Source: Leuctra nigra (Eukaryota; Arthropoda; Insecta; Plecoptera; Leuctridae). From it: a DNA stretch of 64,000 nt. Where the stretch lies: assembly GCA_934045905.1 (NCBI GenBank), contig OW203764.1:36167328-36231327 (forward strand), given 5' to 3'. Made by a program: the position numbers and the translations under genes. Under the pieces are notes generated by a model. It was not told the origin of the DNA, did no database searches, and saw nothing but the letters and a program-made list of their open reading frames with translations. Positions 54,647-64,000 of the stretch are shown here, one piece after another. The stretch's first letter is position 1. Every line of letters begins with the position of its first letter.

Positions 54647-55010
54647 CCCGTGAGGTGAGTGTCCCTTTCAACCCCATGGTCGGGGTTGAAAGAAACCAAG
54701 GCTGACTATTTTTTAAATAGCTGTTGTTTAACAATGGAGGTTCCAACAATGATATTAATTTTTAGTATAGTGGGTAATAGCAAAGATAATTAAAGCAACT
54801 TTGGTAATAGTTCTATGTTCATGTTAAAACTAAATCAATTCTGGAACATTGAACGTTGAAGAAAATAATTGTTTCATGAAAAAACGTCCCTTCCAGCCCC
54901 GGCTTACCTACTTATATTTTAATATTATTATAATCTTGTACTTTATCTTCTTGTAATGCCGTCCTTTGATCCAAGTTTTTGTTTTGTTTTTTTAATTGGA
55001 TTTTTTCATG

Positions 55011-55432
55011 AAAAAATCACCATGCAGTGTCAGCATGGTAAAGAAGAGCTTGAAGTGGGACCCCCTCCAAATTCGTAGATCCCAGGCTGCTCTTCGGTGT
55101 CTTAACAAGTCCTGTGCTAACTACCCGGCATGGGGAGACATAAACCGGCTCATTGCCCCTGCCAAGTTCATCGGTCGGCATGACCATATGCAAAAAATCT
55201 TTGTTCCCCGTTACAATACGGACATAGGACAACGCTCTTTCTTAGGGCAGACAATAAGACTATTGAATAAGTTACCTCAAGACCAAATGGCAGATTTCCC
55301 AAAGGACATTCAATATTTTAATGATATTTTAAACTGTAACTAATGTATGCTAGCGCTACCTATACTTATGATGTACAACCACGGAATGTATTGTAATTCA
55401 AAGTTGTTAAATAAATAAATAAACATTTTTTA
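55011..55432 (+). mobile_element. LINE 3' end fragment (CR1/Jockey-like), different family
   Basis: An open frame (54996-55343) with WDPLQIRRSQAALRCLNK and RYNTDIGQRSFLGQTIRLLN followed by KLPQD is the typical C-terminal end of a LINE reverse transcriptase. After the stop about 90 bp lead to an AAATAAATAAATAAAC tail at 55418-55432. It is 5'-truncated and distinct from the GC-rich Jockey at 47182. Confidence 0.7.
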
Positions 55433-55436
55433 TTTG

Positions 55437-56269
55437 TTGAGCGAGCGAAGCAAGCGTCTCATTTGGCACGGACATCTGTTTTTTTTTTTTTCTGCTAGGT
55501 GAGGCTATGCAGGTCACAGTTTTTCTTCGATCGAGCTGAAATTTTGCACACGTGTACGGACCATTTCTGCTTGTTGCAGGCCCTTTTTTTTTTTTTGAAA
55601 TCCACTGATTGGTTCAAATTTAAAAAAAATTATCTTTCGATTGGTTAGTTAGATCAATTTAAAATTTTGACAAGTCATTACCACTAACATTTTACCCAAT
55701 CATAAGTTTCAGCCAAATCCTCCCATTGGTTAAAATTTAAAACCATCTTTACTGTGATTTTTGAAATTTAAACTAGAGCCGTTTGACCGATCAACTTAAA
55801 ACTTTGCATGGTCATTGGTACCAACATTATCTGTGTTTTTGACAATTTTCAGACACATCTGTGCTTAAATCCAAAAGTTATTGACATTTTACGGACATTT
55901 TGCTTGTTGCTATGGGTCACGGCAACATTGCCGCCTCAGTTCCAATTTCCAAGGTAGTTAGAACAGAAACTTTCAAACGCATAATTATGACATATAATCA
56001 ACAGATTGATCTGATATTGTGTAAACACGCTTCATGTTTATATCATATGAGTGGTCCCAGGTACAGTTTTTGAACAAGATCCTGTGATTTTTAAAAATTA
56101 ACAAAGAACCATTCAATCATAAAGGTTCAATCGATCAACTTAAAATTTTGTATGGTTATTGGGACCAATATTTTGGGAATTTTTGAAGATTTTCATACAA
56201 GATTTTGGTTCGAGGTGTTGCGCGTATCCGTGCTCGCTCATCAACGCGTTACTCAGAGCGTTTTCCTAG
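55437..56269 (+). mobile_element. Helitron-like repeat, copy D
   Basis: It starts TTGAGCGAGCGAAGCAAGCG, has GATCGAGCTGAAATTTTGCA at 55530, ATTGGTTAGTTAGATCAATT, GACCGATCAACTTAAAAC, and ends GCTCGCTCATCAACGCGTT, GAGCGTTTTCCTAG before T at 56270. It is collinear with copy B (8916-9721) over its whole length. Non-coding. Confidence 0.65.
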
Positions 56270-57157
56270 TGTATCTACATTTTTAATTAACTGAAATTTT
56301 GAATTTGAGGGGGCCTTCCCAGTAACTCCCCATTCACTAAAGGACTGTAGACAAGTACCTAACCATGAGGGGAGGGGGGCAAAATATTCTTTGCCCGAGG
56401 CGTGAAAGAGTCTAAAGCCGGTCCGGATATGCATTTATTTGTGTGCAAAAATCTAGGACCGAAAAAATCATACTTTTTCCCCATGTCACCTAGCGCTTGG
56501 CGTTGGCCAATCAGGAGGCTCGCCCGAGTGCTGGCGTTCAAGGTCAAAAGATAAACCATGTTCATCTTTCAGCGCTAGCGCTGAGCGTCGAACGTCGAGC
56601 GCGGCAACGGCGAGTTGTAAACGTACCTTTACTCTCAAACCAACCGCCGGAAGTATTACTTTTGTCATTGAACAAAACCCCTTCAAGTAGGCAGTGGATA
56701 CCGGGAGATTTTTTTTTTTCAATTATGAGAATACAAACGTCACAGTTTGTTGAAGCTAATAATTTAATATGTAAAATTTATTAATCAAATAGACATTCCT
56801 TCCGGAATTCAAAACTTAACCGCGTTAAAAGTTGGGTACCTTAACAAAATTAAATTCCTGTCATTGTCACGTGCGTTTCAATCTGTCACGTGTTTCGGTT
56901 TGTAGTGTTGGCAAACGTAGTGACATAACCAAAACTTGTTTTTATTTAAATCGACCTTGAGATTTCTCAGTTTGATTGGTGTATTTACGACCACTTGCGC
57001 GTCTATTTGCATAGCAAACTCGTGTATGATAAGATTAAACTCATTGAAGTGATAAAGGAAAGTTTTAAACACCAGACACAACTGCCTGTAGATCGTCTTT
57101 CAGCTTCTACATTCTCATCAGCCGGTCTCACTCTCATAGCAACAGGTCAACCGTAAC
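56270..57157. promoter_or_regulatory. ECHS1 upstream region with two CACGTG E-boxes
   Basis: Two perfect CACGTG sites stand at 56868-56873 and 56887-56892, 19 bp apart, about 270-290 bp before the ECHS1 start codon. GC-rich DNA at 56500-56640 (GCGCTAGCGCTGAGCGTCG) may be part of the promoter or a repeat. CACGTG binds bHLH factors of the MYC/USF/TFE type; their use here is inference. No TATA box is assigned. Confidence 0.4.
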
Positions 57158-60100
57158 ATGGCTCTCGTTTGTAAACATTTGTTGGGTCGTGTCCAGGGAG
57201 TTTCAAGATTATCGTCATTTGCCTCTCTGCGGTTTTCAAGCACTGCCCCATGTGAGTCTTAACAAATTATTAATTACCTAGGTACTACAATTTTATCACG
57301 TGCCCTTGGTGGGTGTGACCGGTGGATAAGGTTATGTGTAGGTAGATAGTACCTATTTGATGCATCGAAGGGTTGGGCAGAGTCTTGAACTTCATGGGCT
57401 ATGCAGATTTTCCAAAGACCTCTAAACTGTTAATGTTGTGTCACAATATTCAATAATATTAACAAGAATTATTTTTCCTAGGTGCAAACTATGAATTTAT
57501 TACTATTCAGAAAACCGGGGAGAAGCAAAATGTAGGTCTCATTACGCTGAATCGCCCAAAAGCATTGAATGCTTTGTGCGACGGCTTGATGAGAGAGGTT
57601 GGCGATGCGATTGACACATTTGAAAAGGATGATTGCATTGGTACCGTCGTAATTACTGGAAGCGAAAAGGCTTTCGCTGCTGGAGCAGACATCAAGGAGA
57701 TGCAAAATCTTACATACTCCAAAACAATCCGCGGCAACTTTTTAAATCATTGGTCTCGAGTTGCCACTTGTAAGAAGCCTGTCATCGCTGCAGTGAATGG
57801 ATACGCTGTGAGTTCACTTTCAAATGTTTACTGCAAACTCATGGCACTGGCACACACACACCTAAACCATCACCCTGGTGACCTTGAACATTTGAGCTGT
57901 GTTGCTGAGAGTGACCTTCAGTAGGAAACCTGTTTGTTACTGACCAAATAGTTAAGCTTCAGACTGAATTTTAAATAGAAAACATGCTTACATAGGTACT
58001 AGTGTTCCATTTGTGTCCTGTTGTTGAGCCCACTCTCTATTAAGGGACAAGACAGAGAACAAATATTTTCACCTCCACAAATGTACAATACAGATTTTGA
58101 TCTACAACATAATGCCCTAGTCAAAAATTACCTTTATGAAAAATATTACAGTTTCAGACTATTAAATGTATGTAAAAAATCAAACACAAGAGTGTATTCT
58201 ATAGATTCTATATTTTTTATATTCCAGAAATATGCAAATGAATCATGTTTTGGAATCAGTTCTCAAAATAATTTTTCTTATGTCTTGGGAAAACATATTA
58301 TACTTTTACATTAACATAACTACCTATAGATACTAGTGTAGGTCCACTTCCCTAATCTCGACCACCATGAATACATCATTAAGATTAACCATGTTCCACC
58401 ACTTTAACATTGAATTTCTCAAGTGGATGAAATTAGGGGCAGGGGTTTTTTGCTCATTTAAACTGTAAAAAAACTTTTCTGAACTCTCCCTGCTAGCAAT
58501 GACTTATCAGATGAATCTTCAATGTCTAATTTATTATGGAATGCAGCAAAGTTGTGACATTTCACAAACAGTTGTTTTAAATAATTAGTGTATTCTGAAT
58601 TGAGCTAAAGGGTGACGAGAACTGATACACTGACCCTATCTCTTTCTTACTTAAGGCCCTGTTAACCTAGACACCATATTTGTTGTAATTGAGCGAGCGA
58701 AGCGAGCGTCTCCTTTTGGCTCTTTTGGCATGGACCTCTGTTTTTTTGTGTTTTTTTCCGTTTACTGACGCTATACAGGTCAGAGTTTTTCTTCGATCGA
58801 GCTGAAATTTTGCACACATGTGGAGACAACCTTTTCTGTTTGCTGACCCCTAATTGTTTTGAAAAAAATTGATTGGTTAAAATTTTAATAAACATCTCCT
58901 GATGGTAGGTTGAAAAATGAAACTGGTCTTCGATAAATCTGATCAAACTCATTTTTTGGCTATACAGGTCAGAGTTTTTCTTTGATCGAGCTGAAATGTT
59001 GTACACATGTAAAACCAACCTTCTCTGTTTGCATACCATTTTTTTTTTTGAAATCCATTCATTAGTTAAAATTTAAATAAATATCTCCTGATAGGCTGTA
59101 AAATGAAAACGGTCTTCGATAATTCTGATCAAACTAATATTTTGCATGATCATTAAGACCAATATTGTCTCTTATTTTACAAAATTTCATCCCAATCAGT
59201 TAAGAACGTATGAAGTTATTTACATTTTTAATATCTGTCAGTAATGAAGTATCGAAATGAATGTTTTCCAGTGCCAATTGAAAATTGATTCTGATTTGCT
59301 TTATGAACCAGGTGCTTAGATGCTATTTTAAAGTTTCGATGAAAAGCATACACTTTTAAGTTGATATCATAATCAATTCAATATGGATGTATATGTTTTC
59401 TGTGCGTTGTGTACGCATTTCCGGTTCGAGAATTTGCACGTATCCGTGCTCGCTCATCAACGCGTTACACTGAGCGTTTTCCTAGTCGTATCTGACACCA
59501 ATCACTAGGTACTACCGTTGTTGATCAGTAGATTTTATTATTATTTATTTTCAAAAACACCAAAAAATATACAGTGTTTTACTGGTAGTGGGTACTGGTA
59601 GTGGTAGTGAATTTGTGATAAGCAGGAAATTAGAAGAAAAAAATATTTGTTAGTTTGAAAATTGTGTTTGAAAAGAATAACTTCGTGTGCTATTTTTCGA
59701 TTCATTGAGTGTACATTTAAAATACAAACATTTAGTGGGTGCTGTTCATAAAATATGTTTAATTAAATAGTACCTTCAATAATGATCTCGTTTCGACGTA
59801 AATTCATCTATGTTGACTTTTATGCTCTGAAATTCTCAGAAATTGGGTTGCTGAATGTGATTGCAACACAAATTCGCAGGCTCAGTCTGGCTCAAGAGGT
59901 TGCGAGTATGCAGAATTCTGAATTCATAACAAAACGCGATATTTACACCATCTCAATTAAGGTGATACTAGCGCTCGGCCGTTTTAGAAAATTGAGAGAG
60001 AAAAATTGAGTGATTCTAACTTTTACAGGATGTTCCAGGCGCGGTTCTAGGACCAAAAATGTGGGTGGGCAGACGAAATTTTGTGAAAAACACGACCCGC

Positions 60101-63100
60101 GGGGGGTTTGGGGGGCAAGACCCCCCAACCGCTCCGCAGGGATTTTTTTGAAAATTGATGATCCTAGAAGCGTTTTTGAGCGTTTTCGGAATAAATTTCC
60201 CTAAATTTGAAACTAAATTTAGAGACACCATCACATTAAATATAAAACAGCCACCTAATCTAGCTTAGGGAGGAAAATACCCAACTTTGGTTGCACTTAA
60301 AAATATAATTTGTAGATTTTAGCCATATTTAAATATTTAATTTTGTTGTAAATTGACTTTTTAATACAGAATGATACTAATTATAAGCAGGAAGAGAAAA
60401 TTCTGGGTGGGCCACGGCCCACCCAGCCACCCCCTAGAACCGCGCCTGGGATGTTCACATGATCAGTCTGATTTTATATTAGTAGCAATGTTTCATTTTT
60501 GCTTATTGCATCGTTAATTAGGCGCCGGTTATTCAACAAAACCGCGCAAAACTCTGAAATTTGCAATACAGTTGGAGACCAAACCCGTTTACCAATTGAT
60601 CTCAAATTTTAATCATGATTAGGTAGATGAAAGACAAACTTAGGGTCAACACTTGGCACATTTTTGAAATTTAATTTTATACGGCACCCATGGAGACTAG
60701 AAAATAGCTAATTTTTCACCAAAAATCCCCTAATTATTACTAGCTAATTAAGGTGCTGCAAGCGCGAGCGATTTTGCTGCTTTTTTTAGACACTTTTTGC
60801 GATACAATTGGAGACGAAATGGGTAGACCAAATTATTTGAAATTTTAATCGTGATTAGATAAAAGACAAACTTAGGGTTATCCCTTGGTACATTTTTAAT
60901 TTTTTGTTTCGTTAATTAGTAATAATTAGTGGATTTTTTGTGAAAATTTAGCTATTTTCGTGTCTCCCTGGGCGCCGTATAAAATTAAATTTCAAAAATG
61001 TGCTAAGAGATTACCCTAAGTTTGTCTTTCATCTACTCATGATTAAAATTTGAGATCAATTGGTTTACGGGTTTGGTCTCCAATCGTATCGCAAATTTCA
61101 TAGTTTTGCGCTGTTTTTTTGAATAACTGGCGCCTAATTAACGATGCAATAAGCAAAAATGAAAAAATGCTAATAATATACAATCAGACTGATCATGTGA
61201 ACATCCTGTAAAAGTTACACTCACTTATGAAACAATTTTTCTCTCTCAATTTTCTAAAACGGCCGAGCGCTAGAATCACCTTAAGGTGCTGTAAGCGAAA
61301 CGGTTTTGCTTCTTTTTGTAGACATTTTTTGCGATACGATTGGAGACGAAATGGGTAGACCAAATTACTTGAAATTTTAATCGTGATTAGATAAAAGACA
61401 AACTTAGGGTTATCCCTTGGTACATTTTTATTTTTTTGTTTTGTTAATTAGTAATAATTAGTGGATTTTTGGTGAAAAATTAGCTATTTTCTTGTCTCCC
61501 TGGGTGCCGTATAAAATAAAATTTCAAAAATTTGCCAAGTGATAACCCTAAGTTTGTCTTTCATCTAATCATGATTAAAATTTGAGATCAATTGGTTAAC
61601 GGGTTTGGTCTTCAATCGTATCGCAAATTTCATTGTTTTGCAAGGTTTTGTTGAATAACCGGCGCCTAATTATCGATGCAAGAAGCAAAAATGAAAAAGT
61701 GCTACTAATATACAATCAGACTAATCATGTGAACAAAAAAAAAGTTACACCTACATATGAAACAATTTATCTCTCTCAAATTTCAAAAACGGCCGAGCGC
61801 TAGTATCACCTGAACGAAACAAAAAATTAAAAATGTACCAAGGGATAACCCTAAGTTTGTCTTTTATCTAATCACGATTAAAATTTCAAATAATATGGTC
61901 AACCCATTTTGTCTCCAATCGTATCGCAAAAAGTGTCTACAAAATGCAGCAAAATTGCTCGCGCTTGCAGCACCTTAACAGCTGGTAAAATATAAAGTGG
62001 AGCATAATACGGGATTTTATTAATATCAGGTACCTAAATGATAAGCGCTATAATTTTGAATATAATATGGTTAGGAAGATTTGTTTGATATTTCTAAGCT
62101 TAATCCTGGGTTGCACTTAGTTTGCTCACACAGAATATTTGAAGATGAAAATCAATGTTACTCTGTAATATTGACTCGCCAAGTTTCGCCAGGTCATTCT
62201 TTTATGTATTATTTCAAGACCATACGCGTTAGGCTAGATGTTCCAACACTGCGTCAATGTGCTTAAATCCCCGAACACGAATGATAGAAAAATTTAAATT
62301 TTTGGGTTCACTGGTCCTTTAATAATAAATATGAATTATTACAGTTGGGAGGTGGCTGTGAACTTGCCATGATGTGTGACATTATTTACGCCGGCGAGAA
62401 GGCCAAATTCGGTCAGCCGGAGATTGCCATTGGAACAATCCCCGGTGCTGGTGGCACTCAGCGATTGACTCGCGTTGTCGGCAAGAGCAAAGCCATGGAG
62501 ATCTGCCTCACTGGTAACCAAGTGTCGGCACAGGAGGCAGAGAAAATGGGGCTCGTCAGTAAAGTCTTTCCTGTCGATACCCTTTTGGCCGAAGCAATTA
62601 AACTTGGCGAAAAGATATGCTCTCATTCTCCATTGATTGTTGCTTTGTGTAAAGAATCTGTAAACACTGGTATGTTCATTATGCGCTATTTTAACCACCT
62701 TTTGTGTGCATTATCTGTAAATGTAAACTTCATTACCTTCGGTTTTGTTTTCAGCCTACGAGACTACACTGCAAGAGGGACTTCATTTCGAGAAGAGAAC
62801 ATTCCATGCTACATTTGCAACTGTAAGTTTCAGAGCTCCATAATCAGTGGTTAGTTTGGGGGTGGATGAGGGTGGACGCGTCGCCTCACTCTTTTTTCAG
62901 TGTGGACTTATTTTTCATAGAAGTAAAAATGTGGCATGAATTGGGTACAAATCGCATAGAAAGGCACCAAATTTGGTCCTGAAATTCAATATTTTCCAGG
63001 GACTTTGTGCTTCGGACCAGCAATGTATTGGGGGGCCCTCCCCCCAATACATTGTTTTCTTAAGCAAATGTGTTTCCCTGACATCGCGGGCCCACTTATT

Positions 63101-63340
63101 ATTTTACAAATTAACCACTGTCCATAATGCTCTACAACAAGACTTCCACTGATTGAAATGGCCATTTTTTCTTCAATGAATCTCACTTTTTTATAAGTTA
63201 CCTACCTACTTGTTTTTAGGATGATTTTTATGTACTGTACTTAAGGTAATGATTATGCTAATATCTATTTGCAGGAGGATCGAAAGGAAGGAATGACGGC
63301 ATTTATTGAGAAACGTGCTCCACATTTCACAAGCACCTAA
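57158..63340 (+). CDS. ECHS1: Mitochondrial short-chain enoyl-CoA hydratase (complete, 5 exons)
   Basis: The second enzyme of mitochondrial fatty-acid beta-oxidation, also used in valine breakdown; it adds water across the double bond of 2-enoyl-CoA. Exons: 57158-57251, 57482-57807, 62345-62669, 62755-62822, 63275-63340, giving 292 residues (human 290). The N-terminus [20 protein letters not shown] is basic and Ser-rich, as for a matrix targeting peptide. The crotonase fold shows [21 protein letters not shown] (oxyanion hole), [20 protein letters not shown] with the first catalytic Glu, and [20 protein letters not shown] with the second. The C-terminal helices read [16 protein letters not shown] and [14 protein letters not shown]. 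Intron 2 (57808-62344) holds 4.5 kb of repeats. A poly(A) signal AATAAA is near 63477. Nothing looks broken. Confidence 0.96.
58688..59485 (+). mobile_element. Helitron-like repeat, copy E
   Basis: It starts ATTGAGCGAGCGAAGCGAGC. GATCGAGCTGAAATTTTGCA occurs near 58796, and a second, diverged GGTCAGAGTTTTTCTTTGAT block near 58968 shows an internal duplication of about 170 bp. It ends GTGCTCGCTCATCAACGCG, GAGCGTTTTCCTAG before T at 59486. It lies in ECHS1 intron 2. Confidence 0.65.
59961..61280. mobile_element. TTAA-flanked foldback DNA element A
   Basis: GGTGATACTAGCGCTCGGCC at the left and GGCCGAGCGCTAGAATCACC at the right are inverted repeats flanked by TTAA (59957-59960, 61281-61284), as for piggyBac- or Kolobok-type targets. 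The arms extend for hundreds of bases (GTTTACCAATTGATCTCAAA mirrored at 61050). A GGTGCTGCAAGCGCGAGCG block inside (60751) is the end sequence of element B. A hAT element is nested at 60036-60448. Confidence 0.7.
60036..60448. mobile_element. hAT non-autonomous transposon, exact 8-bp duplication
   Basis: CAGGCGCGGTTCTAGG and CCTAGAACCGCGCCTG are perfect ends. GGATGTTC stands at 60028-60035 and 60449-60456. GGTGGGCAGACG at the left and a GTGGGCCACGGCCCACCC palindrome at the right are internal. It is younger than the TTAA element it interrupts. Confidence 0.92.
61285..61974. mobile_element. TTAA-flanked foldback DNA element B, sharing a TTAA with element A
   Basis: GGTGCTGTAAGCGAAACGG at the left and GCGCGCTTGCAGCACC-type bases at the right are inverted relatives, with TTAA at 61281-61284 and 61975-61978. 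Arms of about 160 bp (GGAGACGAAATGGGTAGACC, TAAAAGACAAACTTAGGGTT) are mirrored. The end sequence of element A (CGGCCGAGCGCTAGTATCACC without its last C) appears inside at about 61791-61811, so A and B are rearranged forms of one family. Confidence 0.65.
62940..63125 (-). repeat. Dispersed GGGCCC-rich repeat, copy on the - strand
   Basis: On the - strand: GTGGTTAATTTGTAAAATAA, TTGCTTAAGAAAACAATG, the palindrome GGGGGGAGGGCCCCCC, and GGAAAATATTGAATTTCAGG. It has the same order as 15326-15530. Between ECHS1 exons 4 and 5. Confidence 0.65.
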
Positions 63341-63799
63341 TTACCCATTTATCTGTACCCAAGAGATTGGTGCTTCAATAATAAGCTTGCGCTGATATCA
63401 ATCACATGCTTTGATTGACAACTGGTGTGGTGTTCCAAGATAACTCGCTGATAAGCAATATTGATATATGATAGGTAATAAAATAAATATTTTGACAACA
63501 AATTTTTAATGATTTTTCTCACCTGCCTGTACAGCTTTCTTACGTATGTACCTAATGCTGAAAATAATAGTCTTACTTATTATTTTATTACTAGACTTCG
63601 AGTAAACTATGAACAGTTCAATTTGGAGTAGACAGTTGATACATCACTTAAATTACCGAGCAAGTGTTCTGGGAGCCTGCCAAAGTACCTAGACGATAAC
63701 AAAATCTCTAGCTGGTCAATGTTTTGATTCGTGAATTCTGGAGAGAGACTACCTACTTACTCTGACACCGTGTACACTGTATGCAAATTCGTTTTAAAA

Positions 63800-63860
63800 C
63801 TAGGAAAACGCTAATTCGTTAATAAGCGAGCACCAATACGCGCTATACCTCTAATACCAA
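63800..63860 (-). mobile_element. Helitron-like 3' end, copy G (- strand)
   Basis: On the - strand: GCTCGCTTATTAACGAATT, then AGCGTTTTCCTAG before T. The body toward the window edge is not clearly alignable. Only the terminus is recognised, downstream of ECHS1. Nothing else is seen in 63341-64000. Confidence 0.45.
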
Positions 63861-64000
63861 TGAAACACTTGAAATAAATTGTAATATAGCAAATAATTTT
63901 ACTCTGGCAAAGATTTACCAAAATTCATGAATCAAAAATTGATTCTTATCAATTTTTTATTTCAAATCCATTTGTGATGTCAAAAATATCAATTCTTATT

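Larger units (their letters stand above)
46699..54904. mobile_element. DNA element with GGGGAGCCGGGG ends, torn apart by the Jockey/Penelope block
   Basis: The left end GGGGAGCCGGGGGCTGAAAA and, from the right, AGCCGGGGCTGGAAGGGACG are related, with TA outside (46697-46698 and 54905-54906). The motif GGGGTTGAAAGGGAC recurs inside both halves (47011, 54034 and 54660). The Jockey/Penelope block (47182-53846) and a hAT element (54055-54646) are inserted in it, so it predates both. Confidence 0.5.

Overview
The window is nuclear DNA from a multicellular animal, most likely an insect. The four host genes are split by GT-AG introns and encode animal-type proteins, the noncoding DNA is AT-rich, and it is packed with the transposon types common in arthropods (Jockey-type LINEs, a Penelope-like element, P-superfamily, hAT, TA- and TTAA-target elements, Helitron-like repeats, 5S-derived SINEs). 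The species cannot be named from the sequence alone. No tRNA, intact rRNA gene, CRISPR array or bacterial operon was seen.

Layout. (1) 1550-28594, + strand: 20 exons of the PCF11 homologue, the pre-mRNA 3'-end cleavage and transcription-termination factor. The 5' end lies before the window. One intron (4407-17818, 13.4 kb) is almost entirely nested mobile DNA. (2) 29592-31362, - strand: complete four-exon NARS2 (mitochondrial asparaginyl-tRNA synthetase), convergent with PCF11. (3) 31563-44320, + strand: complete five-exon LAMTOR1 (Ragulator lysosomal anchor), head-to-head with NARS2 across only 200 bp, so the two probably share a promoter region. Its introns 1 and 3 hold many transposons, including an RTE-like LINE split by a P-superfamily element. 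(4) 44321-57157: transposon-rich intergenic block. Its core is a GC-rich composite: a Jockey LINE with both ORFs open (-), a Penelope-like element flanked by a 403-bp inverted repeat, and a second truncated Jockey 3' end (+). The outer Jockey ends form a second inverted repeat. (5) 57158-63340, + strand: complete five-exon ECHS1 (mitochondrial enoyl-CoA hydratase); intron 2 carries a Helitron-like repeat and two adjoining TTAA-flanked foldback elements.

The four genes do not form a pathway. They serve mRNA 3'-end formation, mitochondrial translation, mTORC1/lysosome signalling and fatty-acid beta-oxidation. The most informative material is the insertion history. Exact target-site duplications can be read directly for eight hAT elements (three more agree at 7 of 8 bases or lack a clear duplication), two P-superfamily elements with THAP-coding remnants, and several TA-, TTA- and TTAA-flanked elements, and the nesting gives a relative order of insertion. 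I did not find a convincing new enzymatic system. The best candidates for something undescribed are the Jockey/Penelope double palindrome, the hammerhead-like motif in the Jockey 3'UTR, the two THAP-bearing P relatives, and short elements bounded by CCWGG.
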